DNA of 45,216 nucleotides from Chloroflexia bacterium (GTDB lineage Bacteria; Chloroflexota; Chloroflexia; DTKN01): contig JAFGKG010000097.1 in the NCBI GenBank assembly GCA_016928715.1, positions 1-45,216 on the forward strand. The letters run 5' to 3'. Below, piece by piece: positions 32,671-40,628 of the stretch. The notes under the pieces were generated by a model. It did not search any database, had not been told where the DNA came from, and saw only the letters and a program-made list of their open reading frames with translations. A program made the translations under genes and the position numbers. Numbering within the stretch: position 1 is the first letter of the stretch; every line of letters starts with the position of its first letter.

Positions 32671-32847
32671 CTAGGAGTCCCCCGACAGTGGTTCCCCGTT
32701 CTCGTCATCCTCGGCCATGCCCTGGCGCAGCTCGCGGATCGTCTTGCCGATGGCCTTGGCCAACTCGGGTAACTTGCTCGGCCCAAAGATGAGCAGGGCG
32801 ATCAGCAGGAGCAGCAGGATTTCCGGCCAACCAAACTGTCGAAACAT
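32671..32847 (-). CDS. tatA: TatA subunit of the twin-arginine translocase
   Basis: A 58-residue protein from ATG 32847 (GGAGG 6 bases before; the frame extends upstream without a ribosome site). The helix LLLLLIALLIFGPSKLPELA carries the FGPxKLPEL hinge typical of TatA, followed by the amphipathic helix AKAIGKTIRELRQG and an acidic tail. TatA oligomers form the translocation pathway. It is co-transcribed with the TatB-like gene. Confidence 0.93.
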   Translation of the reverse strand: MFRQFGWPEILLLLLIALLIFGPSKLPELAKAIGKTIRELRQGMAEDDENGEPLSGDS

Positions 32848-32898
32848 ATCGCGCCTCCATCTGCTCAACGAGCAGAAATGTATTTCTCGTTCGATCCC

Positions 32899-32927
32899 AT
32901 TGTACTACATCCCTGGGATGAACGCAA
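32899..32927 (-). promoter_or_regulatory. promoter of tatA-tatB
   Basis: On the minus strand, TTGCGT (32922-32927) and TACAAT (32899-32904) are 17 bases apart, about 50 bases upstream of tatA. Confidence 0.6.
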
Positions 32928-32936
32928 GGCATGGAG

Positions 32937-32955
32937 GCGGGCGTTCAGCGCCCGC
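32937..32955 (-). terminator. hairpin after the small zinc-binding protein gene
   Basis: GCGGGCG and CGCCCGC (32937-32943 and 32949-32955) pair around a 5-base loop directly after the stop codon at 32957. There is no T-run, so it is at best a weak or factor-assisted terminator. Confidence 0.4.
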
Positions 32956-32956
32956 A

Positions 32957-33169
32957 CTATTCCAGGTGCTCCAGTTCGACAGGATCGTCCAGCAACTGGC
33001 AGAGGCCGCAGTAGAGGGCATCGGCCACCACCAGGGCCTTGTGCCGGCCCTGCCGGGTGTGGTAGATCTGCAGAATGCCCGGGAGGGTGCGGGCGTGCTC
33101 CTTGCAGACCGCTCGCCCACAAAAGACACAGGTCCCGTGGGCCGGTCGATCGCAGTGCCAGCAATTCAT
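32957..33169 (-). CDS. small zinc-binding protein
   Basis: A 70-residue protein from ATG 33169 (AAGGAG upstream). CWHCDRPAHGTCVFCGRAVC, KEHA and a late YCGLC give four Cys pairs and two His residues, a B-box or LIM-like double zinc site. No catalytic features are seen. It follows gatB closely and precedes the tat genes. Likely a protein- or RNA-interaction module; function is unknown. Confidence 0.75.
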   Translation of the reverse strand: MNCWHCDRPAHGTCVFCGRAVCKEHARTLPGILQIYHTRQGRHKALVVADALYCGLCQLLDDPVELEHLE

Positions 33170-33184
33170 GGCCAACTCCTTTCA

Positions 33185-33222
33185 GGGCGCGGCGCGCCCT
33201 TGCCTCCACCGCCTCAGCGGTG
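33185..33222 (-). other. paired hairpins at the end of gatB
   Basis: GGGCGC-GGC-GCGCCC (33185-33199) and CACCGC-CTCA-GCGGTG (33207-33222) form adjacent GC stems spanning the gatB stop and the ribosome site region of the small zinc protein. They may limit read-through or translation. Confidence 0.4.
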
Positions 33223-34713
33223 CCCGTCCTGAACAGGGCGGGAACGGGATCGAACTTGCCGCAGTGTCTCCAACTGGTCCCGCAGCAGCTCGTGCAGCAG
33301 ATGCGGGTCGGCCCGGCCCCGCGACGCCTGCATAACCTGGCCGATCAAAAATTGGAGCGCGGCCTCCTTAGCGCCCAAATACTCGTCCACCACCTGGGGA
33401 TGAGCGGCGAGGGCCTGGGCCACCAGGGACGCTAGCTGCTCCCGCGAGCTGATGCGGGCCAGGCCCCGCTCCTGGACCAGGCGGCGGGGGGAACCACCCC
33501 GTTCCAGGATCTCTGGCAGGAGTTCCTTGGCCACGCTGGCGTTGATCGCGCCCCGCTGGACCAGGGCCACGAGCTCCACCAGCAGGGCCGGCCGCAGAGG
33601 CGTCTGGGCAATATCCTGGCCGCTCTCTTTGAGCAGACAAAAGAGTTCACCGGTGATCCAATGGGCCAGGGTTTGGGGAGAGATAGGGCCAGGCATCTGG
33701 GGATCGGCGGCCAGGGCCGCCGCCTTTTCGAAATAATCGGCCACGGCGCGGTCCTCGGTCAGCAGGGCGGCGTCGTAGGGGCGCAGATCGTACTCGGCCA
33801 CGAAACGGGCCCGCCGCTGCCAGGGCAGTTCAGGCAGGGCGGCCCAGAGTTCGGCCACCCACTCGGGGGCCGGCCGCAGCGGGGGCAGGTCGGGATCGGG
33901 GAAATAGCGATAGTCGCTAGAAGCCTCTTTGCTGCGCTGGACAAAGGTCTCCTCCCTTTCCTCATCCCAGCCGCAGGTCTCTTGCCGCAGCGGCTGCCCG
34001 GCTTCCAGGGCGCTCTGCTGGCGGGCGATCTCGTACTGCAGCGCCCGCTGCAGTGCCCGCAGCGAGTTCAGGTTCTTGAGCTCGACCTTGACCCCCAGTT
34101 CGTCCGAGCCGGCCGGCCGCAGGGAGACGTTGATCTCGAAACGCAGCGCGCCTTTTTCCATATCGCCGCTGCTCACCTGCAGGTAGCGCACCAACTGCTG
34201 CAGTTCCTGGGCATAGGCCTGCACCTCCTCCAGGCTGCGGAAATCCGGCGCGGTGACAATCTCGACCAGGGGCACCCCCGATCGATTGAAATCGAGCAGC
34301 GTCCTTCCGGGAGCGTGCATAGACTTGCCCGTATCCTCCTCCAAATGTACGCGTTCGATACAGATGCGCCGGGGCAGCCCGCCCAGATCCAGATCCACAA
34401 AACCGTGCTGCCCCAGGGGCTCGTCGTACATTGTGATCTGGTAGCCCTTGACCAGGTCGGGGTAGTGATAGTTCTTGCGGTAAAAGCGGGTATAGGGCGC
34501 GATGCGGCAATTCAGGGCCAGGGCCACCATCGTCCCGTAGCGCAGGGCCTGCCGATTGATCCGGGGCAGCGCGCCCGGCAGCCCGAGGCAAACCGGGCAA
34601 ACCAGGGTATTCGGGGCGGCCCCGAACACGTCCGCCCGACAGCCACAGAACATCTTGGATCGGGTGGACAACTGGACGTGAACCTCTATGCCAATGACGG
34701 TTTCGTAGGACAT
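33214..34713 (-). CDS. gatB: aspartyl/glutamyl-tRNA amidotransferase subunit B
   Basis: A 499-residue GatB. It begins YETVIGIEVHVQLSTRSKMF, continues with the zinc site FCGCRADVF, then CPVCLGLPGALPR, and DFNRSGVPLVEIVTAPDFRS in the kinase-like core; the YqeY-like helical tail completes it. With GatA and GatC, not in the window, it converts Glu-tRNA(Gln) or Asp-tRNA(Asn) to the amidated forms. Length is slightly above typical (about 475-490). The promoter is at 34746-34774. Confidence 0.97.
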   Translation of the reverse strand: MSYETVIGIEVHVQLSTRSKMFCGCRADVFGAAPNTLVCPVCLGLPGALPRINRQALRYGTMVALALNCRIAPYTRFYRKNYHYPDLVKGYQITMYDEPLGQHGFVDLDLGGLPRRICIERVHLEEDTGKSMHAPGRTLLDFNRSGVPLVEIVTAPDFRSLEEVQAYAQELQQLVRYLQVSSGDMEKGALRFEINVSLRPAGSDELGVKVELKNLNSLRALQRALQYEIARQQSALEAGQPLRQETCGWDEEREETFVQRSKEASSDYRYFPDPDLPPLRPAPEWVAELWAALPELPWQRRARFVAEYDLRPYDAALLTEDRAVADYFEKAAALAADPQMPGPISPQTLAHWITGELFCLLKESGQDIAQTPLRPALLVELVALVQRGAINASVAKELLPEILERGGSPRRLVQERGLARISSREQLASLVAQALAAHPQVVDEYLGAKEAALQFLIGQVMQASRGRADPHLLHELLRDQLETLRQVRSRSRPVQDGHR

Positions 34714-34745
34714 GATACCTGCCCGTGGACAACTAGTTCCAAAAC

Positions 34746-34774
34746 ATTATATCATTGTCCCCGGTTGGGGGCAA
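34746..34774 (-). promoter_or_regulatory. sigma-A promoter of gatB
   Basis: On the minus strand, TTGCCC (34769-34774) and TATAAT (34746-34751) are 17 bases apart. It is back-to-back with the plus-strand promoter at 34810. Confidence 0.7.
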
Positions 34775-34809
34775 GGAAGGGCGATTTTGGTCCCCTGGCG
34801 ACGCGCCGT

Positions 34810-34838
34810 TTGACGAAGGATACGGAAGACAGTATAAT
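34810..34838 (+). promoter_or_regulatory. sigma-A promoter of the DUF4388-GTPase pair
   Basis: TTGACG (34810-34815) and TATAAT (34833-34838) are 17 bases apart, with the expected start near 34845, about 37 bases before the gene. Confidence 0.75.
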
Positions 34839-34881
34839 AGGGGGCACAGCCAGAACTCTTAGCCAACAAGGGGGGCAAGGT

Positions 34882-35700
34882 ATGGCGCTTGTAGGTAATT
34901 TGCGTGACTTTAGTCTAGCCGACTTTCTCTACTTGGTCGACCGGGGCTACAAAACCGGCCGGCTCACGCTCAAGCGGGCGGACGATGCCGCGACCCTCTA
35001 TTTCGAAAAGGGCAAGCTGGTCTATGCCACCCAATACAGCCGGCAGGAGCGCCTGGGTGAAATGCTGGTGCGCATCGGTCGGGTCAATGAGGAACAGCGC
35101 GACCACGCCCTACAACTGCAACAAGGTCCCTACGCCGGAAAACCCCTGGGAGCCGTGCTGGTTGAACTGGGCTATATCTCCGAAGAGGAGCTCAAGCGAC
35201 ACGTCCGCACCCAAATCGAAGAAACCGTCTACCGCCTGTTCACCTGGCCCGACGGCGAGTTCCGCTTTGACGGCGGGGTACTCGTCGCCCCAGAGGACAT
35301 TATCATCAACATTACCCTGGGGGTGGAGAACATTATTATGGAAGGCGTGCGGCGCATCGACGAATGGAGCCGCATCCGCGATCGTATCCCCAACACCGAG
35401 GTAATGGTCAAGTTTGTGGATCAGCCCAGCGAACGAGCCAAGGGGGTCAATCTCACACCCGACGAGTGGCGCGTCTTTGCCCGCATCAATGGCAAGGATT
35501 CCCTCCGCTATATATCGGAACGCACCGGCTTGGGAGAATTCGACGTCTGCCGCATCATCTATGGTTTTATGTCGGCTGGACTTGTCGAACTCGTAAAGGA
35601 GCGTGCCATACCCCCCCCCGACGCAGGCGCCCCGGTCAAGGCAGCGCGACCTAAGCGCAGCCTGATCAACCGGATCATCGATCGGATCCGGAACCTTTAG
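34882..35700 (+). CDS. DUF4388 (PATAN) domain protein
   Basis: A 272-residue protein from ATG 34882, which follows the promoter and a G-rich ribosome site; the open frame upstream is the shadow of gatB. It begins GNLRDFSLADFLYLVDRGYK, followed by TGRLTLKRADDAATLYFEKG, the DUF4388 pattern. A PilB/GspE N-terminal-like helical part (about 60-120) contains RIGRVNEEQRDHALQ and LGYISEEELKRHV. A winged-helix-like end is basic. Such proteins partner with Ras-like GTPases in motility or polarity modules, and one is encoded next. Cytoplasmic. Confidence 0.88.
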   Translation: MALVGNLRDFSLADFLYLVDRGYKTGRLTLKRADDAATLYFEKGKLVYATQYSRQERLGEMLVRIGRVNEEQRDHALQLQQGPYAGKPLGAVLVELGYISEEELKRHVRTQIEETVYRLFTWPDGEFRFDGGVLVAPEDIIINITLGVENIIMEGVRRIDEWSRIRDRIPNTEVMVKFVDQPSERAKGVNLTPDEWRVFARINGKDSLRYISERTGLGEFDVCRIIYGFMSAGLVELVKERAIPPPDAGAPVKAARPKRSLINRIIDRIRNL

Positions 35701-35750
35701 ACCCCCCCGACCGGGGCGCTGGACACCAAAAGTCAGAGGAGTGTGAAACG

Positions 35751-36284
35751 TTGCAGACGGTCAAAATGGTGATCACGGGTGCAGTGAACGCCGGCAAGAC
35801 CCAATTCATCCGCACGGTCAGCGAAATCGAGGTTGTTTCGACGGAGCGTAGGACAACCGACTATGCCCGCGAACTCAAGGACGAGACCACCGTCGCCATG
35901 GACTTTGGCCGCATCACCATTGCCAAAGACTTGGTGCTGCACCTGTTCGGCACCCCCGGTCAGAAGCGCTTTGACTTTATGTGGGAGATCCTTTCCGAGG
36001 GCATGCTGGGCTTGATTATCCTGGTGGACAGCACGCGGCCCGAGACCTTTCGCGAGACCGCCAGGATCATTGATTTTTTCACCTCCTTTCGCGAATCGCC
36101 CTATGTGATCGTGGCTAACAAACAGGACGATGAGAATGCCTGGGCACCCGACGAGCTGCGTCTGGCCTTGCGTCTGAACCCAAAAATCAAAGTGCTTCCC
36201 TGTGTAGCCACCCAACGCGAAAGCGTAAAAAACATCCTCCTCGAACTACTCTACCTGATTTTACAGCTGGCCGAGGAGGGGTAA
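35751..36284 (+). CDS. MglA/Ras-like small GTPase
   Basis: A 177-residue GTPase. The TTG start at 35751 has GAGGAG about 10 bases before; ATG 35766 would cut into strand 1. Motifs are GAVNAGKTQF (P-loop), LFGTPGQKRFDF (switch II, with Gly-Thr-Pro-Gly in place of D-x-x-G) and NKQD (base recognition). It belongs to the bacterial group often encoded beside Roadblock or DUF4388 proteins. Acts as a switch with the preceding protein; no Roadblock GAP is in the window. Confidence 0.9.
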   Translation: MQTVKMVITGAVNAGKTQFIRTVSEIEVVSTERRTTDYARELKDETTVAMDFGRITIAKDLVLHLFGTPGQKRFDFMWEILSEGMLGLIILVDSTRPETFRETARIIDFFTSFRESPYVIVANKQDDENAWAPDELRLALRLNPKIKVLPCVATQRESVKNILLELLYLILQLAEEG

Positions 36285-36351
36285 GGGTAGAGACTAACCA
36301 TGCTCGCAGTCGCCCTGGATCGATCTTGGCAGTCCCTCTGTCCGCAGGTTA

Positions 36352-36377
36352 GGAACCTTTCATCCCCCTCCCTCGTA
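36352..36377 (+). promoter_or_regulatory. ECF-type promoter of the sigma/anti-sigma operon
   Basis: GGAACC (36352-36357) and CGTA (36374-36377) are 16 bases apart, the AAC/CGT pattern of ECF sigma promoters and unlike the other promoters here. The start would fall near 36384, only about 13 bases before the sigma ATG. Confidence 0.65.
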
Positions 36378-36396
36378 ATCAAATAGAAACTAAAAG

Positions 36397-36981
36397 ATGA
36401 CAGAATCGGATCCGGCCGCAGAGGAACAAATCTGGATCCTGCAGGCGTTGCAGGGAAACCAGCAGGCCTTTGGACAACTGGTCACCCGCTACCAACGGCC
36501 GGTTTACAACCTGGCCTATCGTATGCTGGGAAACGCGCAGGACGCGGAGGATGCCAGCCAGGAGGCCTTTTTGCGAGCTTATCGTGCCCTGTCCTCCTTC
36601 AAGATCGGGCGCAAATTCTCCTCCTGGCTCCTGTCGATCGCCTCCAATCTGTGCATTGACATCCTGCGCCGACGCCGCTACATTTGGTTATCCTTGGAGG
36701 ATGTGTCCTTTCGACTGTCAGCCTCTACGGAGGATCCGGGCCACAATGTCCTGCGCCAGGAGCACGCCGACCAAGTCCAATTGCTCCTGGGCCAGATACC
36801 GGAAAAGTATCGCCTGGTCGTTGTTCTGCGCTATTGGTACGATCTTTCGTATAAGGAGATTGCCGAGACAACGGGTTTGTCACTGAACACGGTAAAAACG
36901 CGTCTGCATCGGGCCCGCCACATGCTGGCCCGAGCTATGGAGGAAACCGACCTATGCGATGCCGCATCGCAGACCGGTTAA
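36397..36981 (+). CDS. ECF-family RNA polymerase sigma factor
   Basis: A 194-residue sigma-70 factor of the extracytoplasmic-function type. Region 2 contains FGQLVTRYQRPVYNLAYRML, DAEDASQEAFLRAY and FSSWLLSIASNLCIDILRRR. Region 4 is IPEKYRLVVVLRYWYDLSYKE, with the DNA-reading helix in TGLSLNTVKTRLHRAR. No strong ribosome site is seen, consistent with a very short leader. The gene overlaps the anti-sigma gene by 28 bases. An ECF-like promoter upstream suggests self-activation. Confidence 0.95.
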   Translation: MTESDPAAEEQIWILQALQGNQQAFGQLVTRYQRPVYNLAYRMLGNAQDAEDASQEAFLRAYRALSSFKIGRKFSSWLLSIASNLCIDILRRRRYIWLSLEDVSFRLSASTEDPGHNVLRQEHADQVQLLLGQIPEKYRLVVVLRYWYDLSYKEIAETTGLSLNTVKTRLHRARHMLARAMEETDLCDAASQTG

Positions 36982-37547
36982 TGTCCGAGAAAATCGCCGG
37001 AAGTCTCAAGGAGCGGGAAGCGGCACAACTCGCCCGCCACCTGGAGCAGTGTGCCCGCTGCCGGGCAACATGGCAGTCCGTAGAACAGGTGGAGCAACTG
37101 CTGCAAAGCGCCCCGGTGGTGGACCCTCCGCCCGGGCTGACCCAATCGGTTCTAGAGCAACTGGACGACGTCCAGTCTCCTACAGCCCGGCCGCTGTCCA
37201 TTTGGGCCCGGGCCGGCATTCTGGTCACCGCCGCCCTCGCCCTGATGCTGATCGGGTCGACTGCGCTGGTGCTCTCCCTGGGGCGGAACCTAGCACAAGC
37301 CAACTGGATGCCTTTCCAGAAGGGGGGACAGCAGGCCTTGGCCGCGGTCTGGGACAGCGTCCGGCAAATTTTCCGGGCCTTTGGGCCCATCGTCCAGGCA
37401 AGCTGGCAGGCCCTACGCTGGCCCTGGATCCCCTTGTTTGTCCTGCTCGTCGTGATATTGGCCCTGTTGTGGTCCTGGTTCTGGCGGAACGCCAACACCC
37501 CACTTGAAGAGCCCGTTCGCAGCAGACGGCGCACCGACAGGAGGTAG
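36954..37547 (+). CDS. zinc-binding anti-sigma factor
   Basis: A 197-residue membrane protein. The N-terminal zf-HC2 anti-sigma domain has HLEQCARC (His29, Cys33, Cys36) with an earlier Cys3. Membrane helices are at about 87-109 and 155-176. Such ZAS proteins hold their ECF sigma factor at the membrane until a signal releases it. Two helices rather than one is less common. It overlaps the sigma gene and is followed after 2 bases by the next gene. Confidence 0.88.
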   Translation: MRCRIADRLMSEKIAGSLKEREAAQLARHLEQCARCRATWQSVEQVEQLLQSAPVVDPPPGLTQSVLEQLDDVQSPTARPLSIWARAGILVTAALALMLIGSTALVLSLGRNLAQANWMPFQKGGQQALAAVWDSVRQIFRAFGPIVQASWQALRWPWIPLFVLLVVILALLWSWFWRNANTPLEEPVRSRRRTDRR

Positions 37548-37549
37548 CT

Positions 37550-38488
37550 GTGAAACGATCCCTAGTGAAACCGCTCCTGCTTTTCGCCATACTGATCGTC
37601 GGCAGCCTGTTCTTCGCTGAACCGGCCCTGGCGCAAGGCGGACCCTGCAGCAAAATCGGGGGGGACCTGATCATCGGTTCCGAACAAAGCTGCCAGGGGG
37701 ATGCCACCGTCATCGGCGGAGACCTGGTAATCCTGGGCTCCGTGGAGGGCAACGCCGTGGCCATGGGTGGATCCGTACAGGTAGGAGGCCGGGTCAGCGG
37801 CGACGTCATCAGCGTCGGTGGGGAAATACTGCTGCGAGAGGGCTGCCAGGTCCAGGGCGATGCCATGGCGATGGAGGGGGTACTGCAACGAGCGCCCAAT
37901 GCCACTGTAAAGGGGGCACTGTGGGAAAGCAGCCTCTTTCCGGCCAGTTGGTACGGGGAGGCGGACCGTCCTCTGGGCGGTGCCTGGGCCCGCATTGGCG
38001 TGGTCATCCTCCTGTCCGGCCTGACCTTTGGCATCTGCATGCTCCTGGCGGTCGTCCTGCGCGCCTTTTTACCGCAGCGCACCCAGGTCGTGATCGAAAC
38101 ACTGCGCGGCAGACTTGTCCCCAGCCTGACCATCGGCGTCATCACCAGCTTGCTGCTGGCGATGCTGCTGCCCCTGCTCAGCCTGCTGCTGCTGCTGATC
38201 GTCATCGGCATCCCGCTGATCCCCTTTCTATACGTACTGGTCGGAGTGCTTTGGGCCGTCGGCCTGGCCCTATCCGGCATCGCCTTGGGCGAGGCCCTCA
38301 TCGCCCAGACTGGGCGGGACTCGCCGGCCCCATGGCTGCCCGCCGCCCTGGGCCTGGCCATCCTGGTCCCGCTGACTATTTTGCCCGGCGTTATGATCCC
38401 CTGCCTGGGACCGGCCTGGGCCATCCTGGCCCCCAGCGGGGGCGTGGGCGCGCTGCTGTTCAGCCGGGCCGGCACCTGGGCCAAGTAG
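37550..38488 (+). CDS. bactofilin-like/polymer-forming membrane protein
   Basis: A 312-residue protein with GTG start behind a near-perfect AGGAGGT. A signal peptide ends ...EPALA (1-28). About 35-125 are short Gly-rich strands (GDLVILGSVEGNAVAMGGSV, VGGRVSGDVISVGGEI) like the right-handed beta-helix of bactofilins. About 140-310 are 5-6 membrane helices. It is probably an envelope protein whose outer beta-helix polymerises or senses. It is in the ECF operon, so likely a target or regulator of that sigma factor. Confidence 0.82.
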   Translation: MKRSLVKPLLLFAILIVGSLFFAEPALAQGGPCSKIGGDLIIGSEQSCQGDATVIGGDLVILGSVEGNAVAMGGSVQVGGRVSGDVISVGGEILLREGCQVQGDAMAMEGVLQRAPNATVKGALWESSLFPASWYGEADRPLGGAWARIGVVILLSGLTFGICMLLAVVLRAFLPQRTQVVIETLRGRLVPSLTIGVITSLLLAMLLPLLSLLLLLIVIGIPLIPFLYVLVGVLWAVGLALSGIALGEALIAQTGRDSPAPWLPAALGLAILVPLTILPGVMIPCLGPAWAILAPSGGVGALLFSRAGTWAK

Positions 38489-38519
38489 AGACTATGGCAT
38501 AATTTTGATGGAGGAGAAA

Positions 38520-38966
38520 ATGTCCGAGAACGAGCGTCCCGTAGGCCCCCCTTCCTCAACCGAGGAACAGCGCCTGGCCGCGATCGCCCACGGCAGTGTC
38601 CTGCTCAACCTGTTCACCGGCGTCGGCGGGCCCATTGTCGCCCTGATCTTGTGGCTGCTCTACAGCAAAAAATCCAAGTACGTCGACTGGCACGCCCTGC
38701 AGGCCCTGATCTTTCAGGTCGGGGTCCTGCTCTTGCTGCTGCTGCTCGGGGGCGTCTCGGCCGCGCTCTGGGCGGTCACCATTCCCCTACTCTACCTGGT
38801 GGTCGGATTTTGCCTGCTGCCCTTTGCCCTGGGCTTTAGCCTGCTCACCATCGGCGTCCTGTTGGGCGGCCTGGTCTATGGCTGCGCCGGCGCGCTGGCC
38901 GTCCTGGAAGGACAGGACTTTCGCTACCGCTGGATCGCGGACATGATCCACCAGCCCAAGCCCTAG
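38520..38966 (+). CDS. DUF4870 membrane protein
   Basis: A 148-residue protein from ATG 38520 (GGAGGAG upstream; in-frame TTG 38505 and ATG 38508 lie before that site). It has three to four membrane helices, with EEQRLAAIAHGSVLLNLFTG and YVDWHALQALIFQVGVLLLL typical of DUF4870 (Tic20-like fold). Function is unknown. It is the last gene of the sigma operon, 31 bases after the bactofilin-like gene. Confidence 0.88.
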   Translation: MSENERPVGPPSSTEEQRLAAIAHGSVLLNLFTGVGGPIVALILWLLYSKKSKYVDWHALQALIFQVGVLLLLLLLGGVSAALWAVTIPLLYLVVGFCLLPFALGFSLLTIGVLLGGLVYGCAGALAVLEGQDFRYRWIADMIHQPKP

Positions 38967-38980
38967 GACAGTCCCGCCGC

Positions 38981-39074
38981 TGTCATTCCGAGCAGGAGCA
39001 GTCGGGCAGCAACGGCAAGGGATAGGTCTCCCGAACACAGCTGAGAGAAATCCCTGGCCGCAAGGATGCCGTTT
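38981..39074. repeat. diverged half-copy of the palindromic repeat at 21423
   Basis: TGTCATTCCGAG, AGGAGCAGT, GCAGCAAC, GGTCTCCC, CCGCAAGGATGCCG appear in the same order and spacing as the left half of the element at 21423-21500. The right half is not recognisable. It occupies the gap between the DUF4870 and ASCH genes. Confidence 0.6.
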
Positions 39075-39182
39075 CAATCCGACATGCCGCACCTCTCTGC
39101 CTCTGGCGGCGCGCTTGCAGGACAGACCCTCCTCAACTCGTCTGACGTTGTCCTCTGGCAGTTAAAGCCTGGAAAGAAAAGT

Positions 39183-39533
39183 ATGCCCCGAGATAAAGTG
39201 CTCTGGATTCGCGAACCTTACCTGCAGCAGATCCTGGCCGGCCGCAAGACGGTCGAGGTGCGGGTGGGCTACAGCAACATCACCCGGCTGGAGCCGGGCG
39301 ATTCTCTCTGGCTGAACGAGCAGCACCGCGTGCGCATCCGCCGTATCGGGCGCTACGCCTCGTTCGAGGAGATGCTGGCCCACGAGCGGGCCGGCGCCAT
39401 CGCCCCGGACCTGCCGCCGGGGGAACTGCTGCCGGCCCTGCGCGAGATCTATCCGCCCGAAAAGGAAGCGCTGGGCGCCGTGGCCCTGGAAGTAGAGCTG
39501 CTGGACAAACCCGCAGGGGAGTCCGGCCCATGA
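39183..39533 (+). CDS. ASCH domain protein
   Basis: A 116-residue protein; ATG 39183 is chosen since upstream codons fall in repeat DNA. LWIREPYLQQILAGRKTVEV and EPGDSLWLNEQ are ASCH hallmarks, a PUA-like fold that binds RNA or modified nucleosides; some members hydrolyse N4-acetylcytidine. It overlaps the FemAB-type gene by 4 bases, so the two are translated together. Confidence 0.85.
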   Translation: MPRDKVLWIREPYLQQILAGRKTVEVRVGYSNITRLEPGDSLWLNEQHRVRIRRIGRYASFEEMLAHERAGAIAPDLPPGELLPALREIYPPEKEALGAVALEVELLDKPAGESGP

Positions 39534-40588
39534 ACCTCCCCTTGGGATCAGAGATTGCGCTCATCTCGGAACAACAGCGGGCCGACTGGGACCGTTTCGT
39601 CGCCGGCCATCCCCAGGGCCACCTGCTGCAGAGCTTTGCCTGGGGCGAACTCAAAAACGCTTTTGGCTGGGAGCCCCTACGCCTGGCCCTGCTGCGCCAG
39701 GGGCAGATCCAGGCCGCGGCCCAGGTGCTCTTTCGCCGGCTTCCCCTGGTCTCGCTGGCCTACGTGCCCCGGGGCCCCCTGCTGGACTGGCAGGATCGGG
39801 CCGTCACGGCGGCCATGCTGCAGGCCATTGCCAAAGCGGCCCGCAGCCGCCGCGGCATTTTTCTCAAGATCGAGCCCAACCGGCCCGACGAGCCGGCCCT
39901 GCACGAGCGGCTGCGGGGGCTCGGCCTGCGGGTCGGCCGCTGCGTGCAGCCCCGCAGCAGCATGCTGGTGGATCTGCGCGGCAGTGAGGAGGATCTGCTG
40001 GCCAGTTTCAAGTCCAAGACCCGCTACAACGTGCGCCTGGCCGGCCGGCGGGGTGTCACCGTGCGGACGGCCCAGAGCCCGGCAGACGTCAACCTCTTTT
40101 ACGAAATGCTGCGAGAAACCGCCACTCGGGATGCATTCGGCGTCCACAACCAGAGCTATTACCAGGACTTTTACCGCCTCTTTAACCAGGCCGGCCATGG
40201 AACGCTGCTCTTTGCCGAACACCAGGGCCAAATCCTGGCCGCACTCTGGGCCGCGGCCTGCGGCCCGGAGGCCATCTATATGTACGGGGCCTCCCGCAGC
40301 GAGGGGCAGCGCCACATGCCCACCTATCTGCTGCAGTGGGAGGCCATACGCTGGGCACGCGAGCAGGGCTGCAGCCGCTACGACCTCTGGGGCATCCCCG
40401 ACAGCATCGCCCAGGGCCAGGACGAGCGCGAAACCCTGAACGAAAAGAACGTGCGCGACGGGCTCTGGGGCGTATATCGTTTCAAGCAGGGCTTTGGGGG
40501 GGAGATGGTCCGCACCGTCGGGGCCTACGACCACCCTTATCAGCGGGGACTATACTGGTTATATCGCCAGACCCTGGGATGCCACTAA
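39530..40588 (+). CDS. FemAB/FemX-family aminoacyltransferase
   Basis: A 352-residue protein with two GNAT-like halves: HPQGHLLQSFAWGELKNAFG, LVSLAYVPRGPLLD, FKSKTRYNVRLAGRRGV and MPTYLLQWEAIRWAREQG, then YDLWGIPDS. The family uses aminoacyl-tRNA to add the first residues of peptidoglycan interpeptide bridges. The coiled-coil tRNA arm of Staphylococcus FemA is short here, as in FemX. Its activity implies a bridged peptidoglycan and a one-membrane wall. Confidence 0.92.
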   Translation: MNLPLGSEIALISEQQRADWDRFVAGHPQGHLLQSFAWGELKNAFGWEPLRLALLRQGQIQAAAQVLFRRLPLVSLAYVPRGPLLDWQDRAVTAAMLQAIAKAARSRRGIFLKIEPNRPDEPALHERLRGLGLRVGRCVQPRSSMLVDLRGSEEDLLASFKSKTRYNVRLAGRRGVTVRTAQSPADVNLFYEMLRETATRDAFGVHNQSYYQDFYRLFNQAGHGTLLFAEHQGQILAALWAAACGPEAIYMYGASRSEGQRHMPTYLLQWEAIRWAREQGCSRYDLWGIPDSIAQGQDERETLNEKNVRDGLWGVYRFKQGFGGEMVRTVGAYDHPYQRGLYWLYRQTLGCH

Positions 40589-40590
40589 GC

Positions 40591-40604
40591 CGACGCGCGC
40601 GTCG
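40591..40604. terminator. 14-bp palindrome between convergent genes
   Basis: CGACGCGCGCGTCG is a perfect palindrome in the 40-base gap between the FemX-like and channel genes. It may contribute to transcript ends, but no T-run is present. Confidence 0.3.
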
Positions 40605-40628
40605 ATCCAAGACGGTCAAATCTCCTGC

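Noticed and set aside
33661-34881. Plus-strand extension of the DUF4388 gene back to 33661
   Set aside because: It is antisense to gatB, and the promoter at 34810 plus the ribosome site at 34870 set the start at 34882.
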